A program made the position numbers and the translations under genes. From Massilia timonae CCUG 45783 (GTDB taxonomy: Bacteria > Pseudomonadota > Gammaproteobacteria > Burkholderiales > Burkholderiaceae_D): DNA of 64,000 nucleotides. How positions within the stretch are numbered: position 1 is the stretch's first letter; every line of letters starts with the position of its first letter. The notes beneath the pieces are model-generated. The model was given only the letters and a program-made list of their open reading frames with translations, did no database searches and was not told the DNA's origin. Shown in pieces: positions 62,888 to 64,000 of this stretch. The stretch is from positions 161,161 to 225,160 of the forward strand of contig NZ_JH992926.1 in the NCBI RefSeq assembly GCF_000315425.1, written 5' to 3'.

Positions 62888-64000
62888 ACTCCCAACTGCT
62901 GACGCTGACGGCGCAGGTGCTCCGGCATGTCTTTATAAACGTCCTCGAACATGGTCGCGGCGCTCGGCGCGCGCTCGTCGCCCAGGGTGCCGTGGCTTTC
63001 GGCTTCCTTCTGCGCGGCCAGCACTTCGGCTTCGAGCTCGGCGTGCACGGCCTCGTGCTCGGCATCCGACCACCAGCCCAGATTCGTCAGGTACTGGCGC
63101 AGGCGCGCGATCGGGTCGCCCAGCGGGAAGCGGGCATAGTCGTCGGCCGGACGGTAGCGCGATGGATCGTCCGAGGTCGAGTGCGGGCCGCCGCGGTAGG
63201 TGACCCATTCGATCAGGGTCGGACCGAGATTGCTGCGCGCTCTTTCGGCGGCCCAGCGCGAGGCCGACAGCACGGCCAGGAAGTCGTTGCCGTCCACGCG
63301 CAGCGAGGCGATGCCGCTGCCGATGCCGCGGGTGGCGAAGGTCACGCTCTCGCCGCCGGCGATCGCCTGGAAGCTCGAGATCGCCCACTGGTTGTTGACC
63401 ACGTTGAGGATGACCGGCGCGCGGTACACATGGGCAAAGGTGAGGGCGGTCGAGAAATCGGATTCGGCGGTGGCGCCGTCGCCGATCCAGGCCGACGCTA
63501 TTTTCGTGTCGCCCTTGATGCTTGACGCCATGGCCCAGCCCACCGCTTGCGGGTACTGGGTGGCGAGGTTGCCGGAAATGGTGAAGAAGCCGGCCTCGCG
63601 CACCGAATACATCACGGGCAGCTGGCGGCCCTTGAGCGGATCGCGCTCGTTGGACAGCAGCTGGCAGATCATGTCGACCAGCGGTACCTGGCGCGCCATC
63701 AACAGGCTTTGCTGGCGGTAGGTCGGGAAATTCATGTCGCCGTCGCGCAGGGCGAGGGCGTGGGCGGTGCCGATCGCCTCTTCGCCGAGCGAGACCATGT
63801 AGAACGACATCTTCTTCTGGCGCTGGGCGATCACCATGCGCGCGTCGAAGATGCGGGTCTTCATCATGGTGCGCAAGCCGAAGCGCAGCAGCTCGCGGTC
63901 GGGTTCCTCGGCCCAGGGGCCGACGGCGTTGCCGTGCTCGTCGAGCACGCGGATCAGTTGTTGGGCGATGTCGCTTGTCTCCAATGGAGCGACATCGATC
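62884..64000 (-). CDS. bkdA1: Branched-chain 2-oxoacid dehydrogenase E1 alpha (partial)
   Basis: The visible 372 codons closely match Pseudomonas BkdA1 from near its residue 40 to the end. The TPP motif is complete (IGDGATAESDFSTALTFAHV and NVVNNQWAIS), as are MSFYMVSLGEEAIG and PHSTSDDPSRYRPADD. The frame stays open to the right edge (IDVAPLETSDIAQQ), so the true start and about 35-40 residues, together with the operon promoter, lie outside the window; a TTG at 63984 is not the start. Confidence 0.95.
   Translation of the reverse strand, partial: IDVAPLETSDIAQQLIRVLDEHGNAVGPWAEEPDRELLRFGLRTMMKTRIFDARMVIAQRQKKMSFYMVSLGEEAIGTAHALALRDGDMNFPTYRQQSLLMARQVPLVDMICQLLSNERDPLKGRQLPVMYSVREAGFFTISGNLATQYPQAVGWAMASSIKGDTKIASAWIGDGATAESDFSTALTFAHVYRAPVILNVVNNQWAISSFQAIAGGESVTFATRGIGSGIASLRVDGNDFLAVLSASRWAAERARSNLGPTLIEWVTYRGGPHSTSDDPSRYRPADDYARFPLGDPIARLRQYLTNLGWWSDAEHEAVHAELEAEVLAAQKEAESHGTLGDERAPSAATMFEDVYKDMPEHLRRQRQQLGV

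Noticed and set aside
1..64000. CRISPR arrays, tRNA or rRNA genes, insertion sequences
   Set aside because: No regularly spaced repeats, cloverleaf-like sequences, rRNA motifs or transposase genes were recognised on either strand.

Overview
The window comes from a GC-rich betaproteobacterium, most likely an Oxalobacteraceae member close to Massilia. The support is the dense high-GC coding with many tandem GTG/ATGA junctions, a PEP-CTERM protein, Bug/TctC-type transport, several TonB-dependent receptors, abundant chemotaxis and c-di-GMP signalling, and Pseudomonas-like bkd genes. No rRNA, tRNA, CRISPR array, complete insertion sequence or replication origin was seen. Left edge (1-1180): visibly AT-richer DNA carrying a fragment of the polB 5' end and a tight two-gene module (a DUF6973-like protein plus a lipoprotein), probably acquired. 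Region 1.2-9.8 kb: a ferritin-like DUF455 gene coupled to DNA polymerase II, a PhoD-type phosphatase with a twin-arginine signal, a GntP-family permease, CheV and a LysR regulator. Region 9.9-15.7 kb: a tripartite efflux operon (outer-membrane factor, HlyD adaptor, 14-TM MFS pump) with a LysR-type palindrome in front, then a TetR gene with a perfect palindromic operator overlapping-coupled to a second MFS gene. Region 15.8-23 kb, minus strand: a tripartite tricarboxylate transporter (tctCBA) and a PaoABC-type molybdenum aldehyde oxidoreductase without a visible Tat signal. Region 23-29.8 kb: purU, small metabolic and hypothetical genes, an ankyrin protein, a LysR/MFS divergent pair and an orphan Rap1a/Tai-like immunity protein. 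Region 29.8-40.9 kb: a TonB receptor with a Fur-like upstream region, cytochrome c, a 589-base gene-poor stretch with a possible decayed gene, then a stress/detoxification group (pirin, OsmC, LysR, XapX, isochorismatase-fold hydrolase, amidohydrolase, YoaK, TMEM175), an orphan LuxR-type response regulator and a frameshifted RidA-family gene. Region 41-58.3 kb is a signalling block. An AraC gene and a DedA gene lie on the plus strand. A minus-strand run follows that starts with a TonB receptor whose frame is broken in an 8-base C tract, continues with an MpaB/rubber-oxygenase-like (DUF2236) protein and two tandem paralogous 7TM-DISM hybrid kinases ending in HPt domains, and ends with a response-regulator diguanylate cyclase. 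Two tandem paralogous methyl-accepting chemotaxis proteins lie upstream. Right edge (58.4-64 kb): a TetR gene and, facing it, the branched-chain 2-oxoacid dehydrogenase operon bkdA1-bkdA2-bkdB-lpdA, whose first gene runs off the window. The most interesting candidate for a new system is the TonB receptor/DUF2236 oxygenase/two hybrid kinases/diguanylate cyclase run, which looks like uptake plus oxidation of a hydrophobic or bulky substrate wired to a c-di-GMP output and possibly switched on and off by the homopolymer tract.
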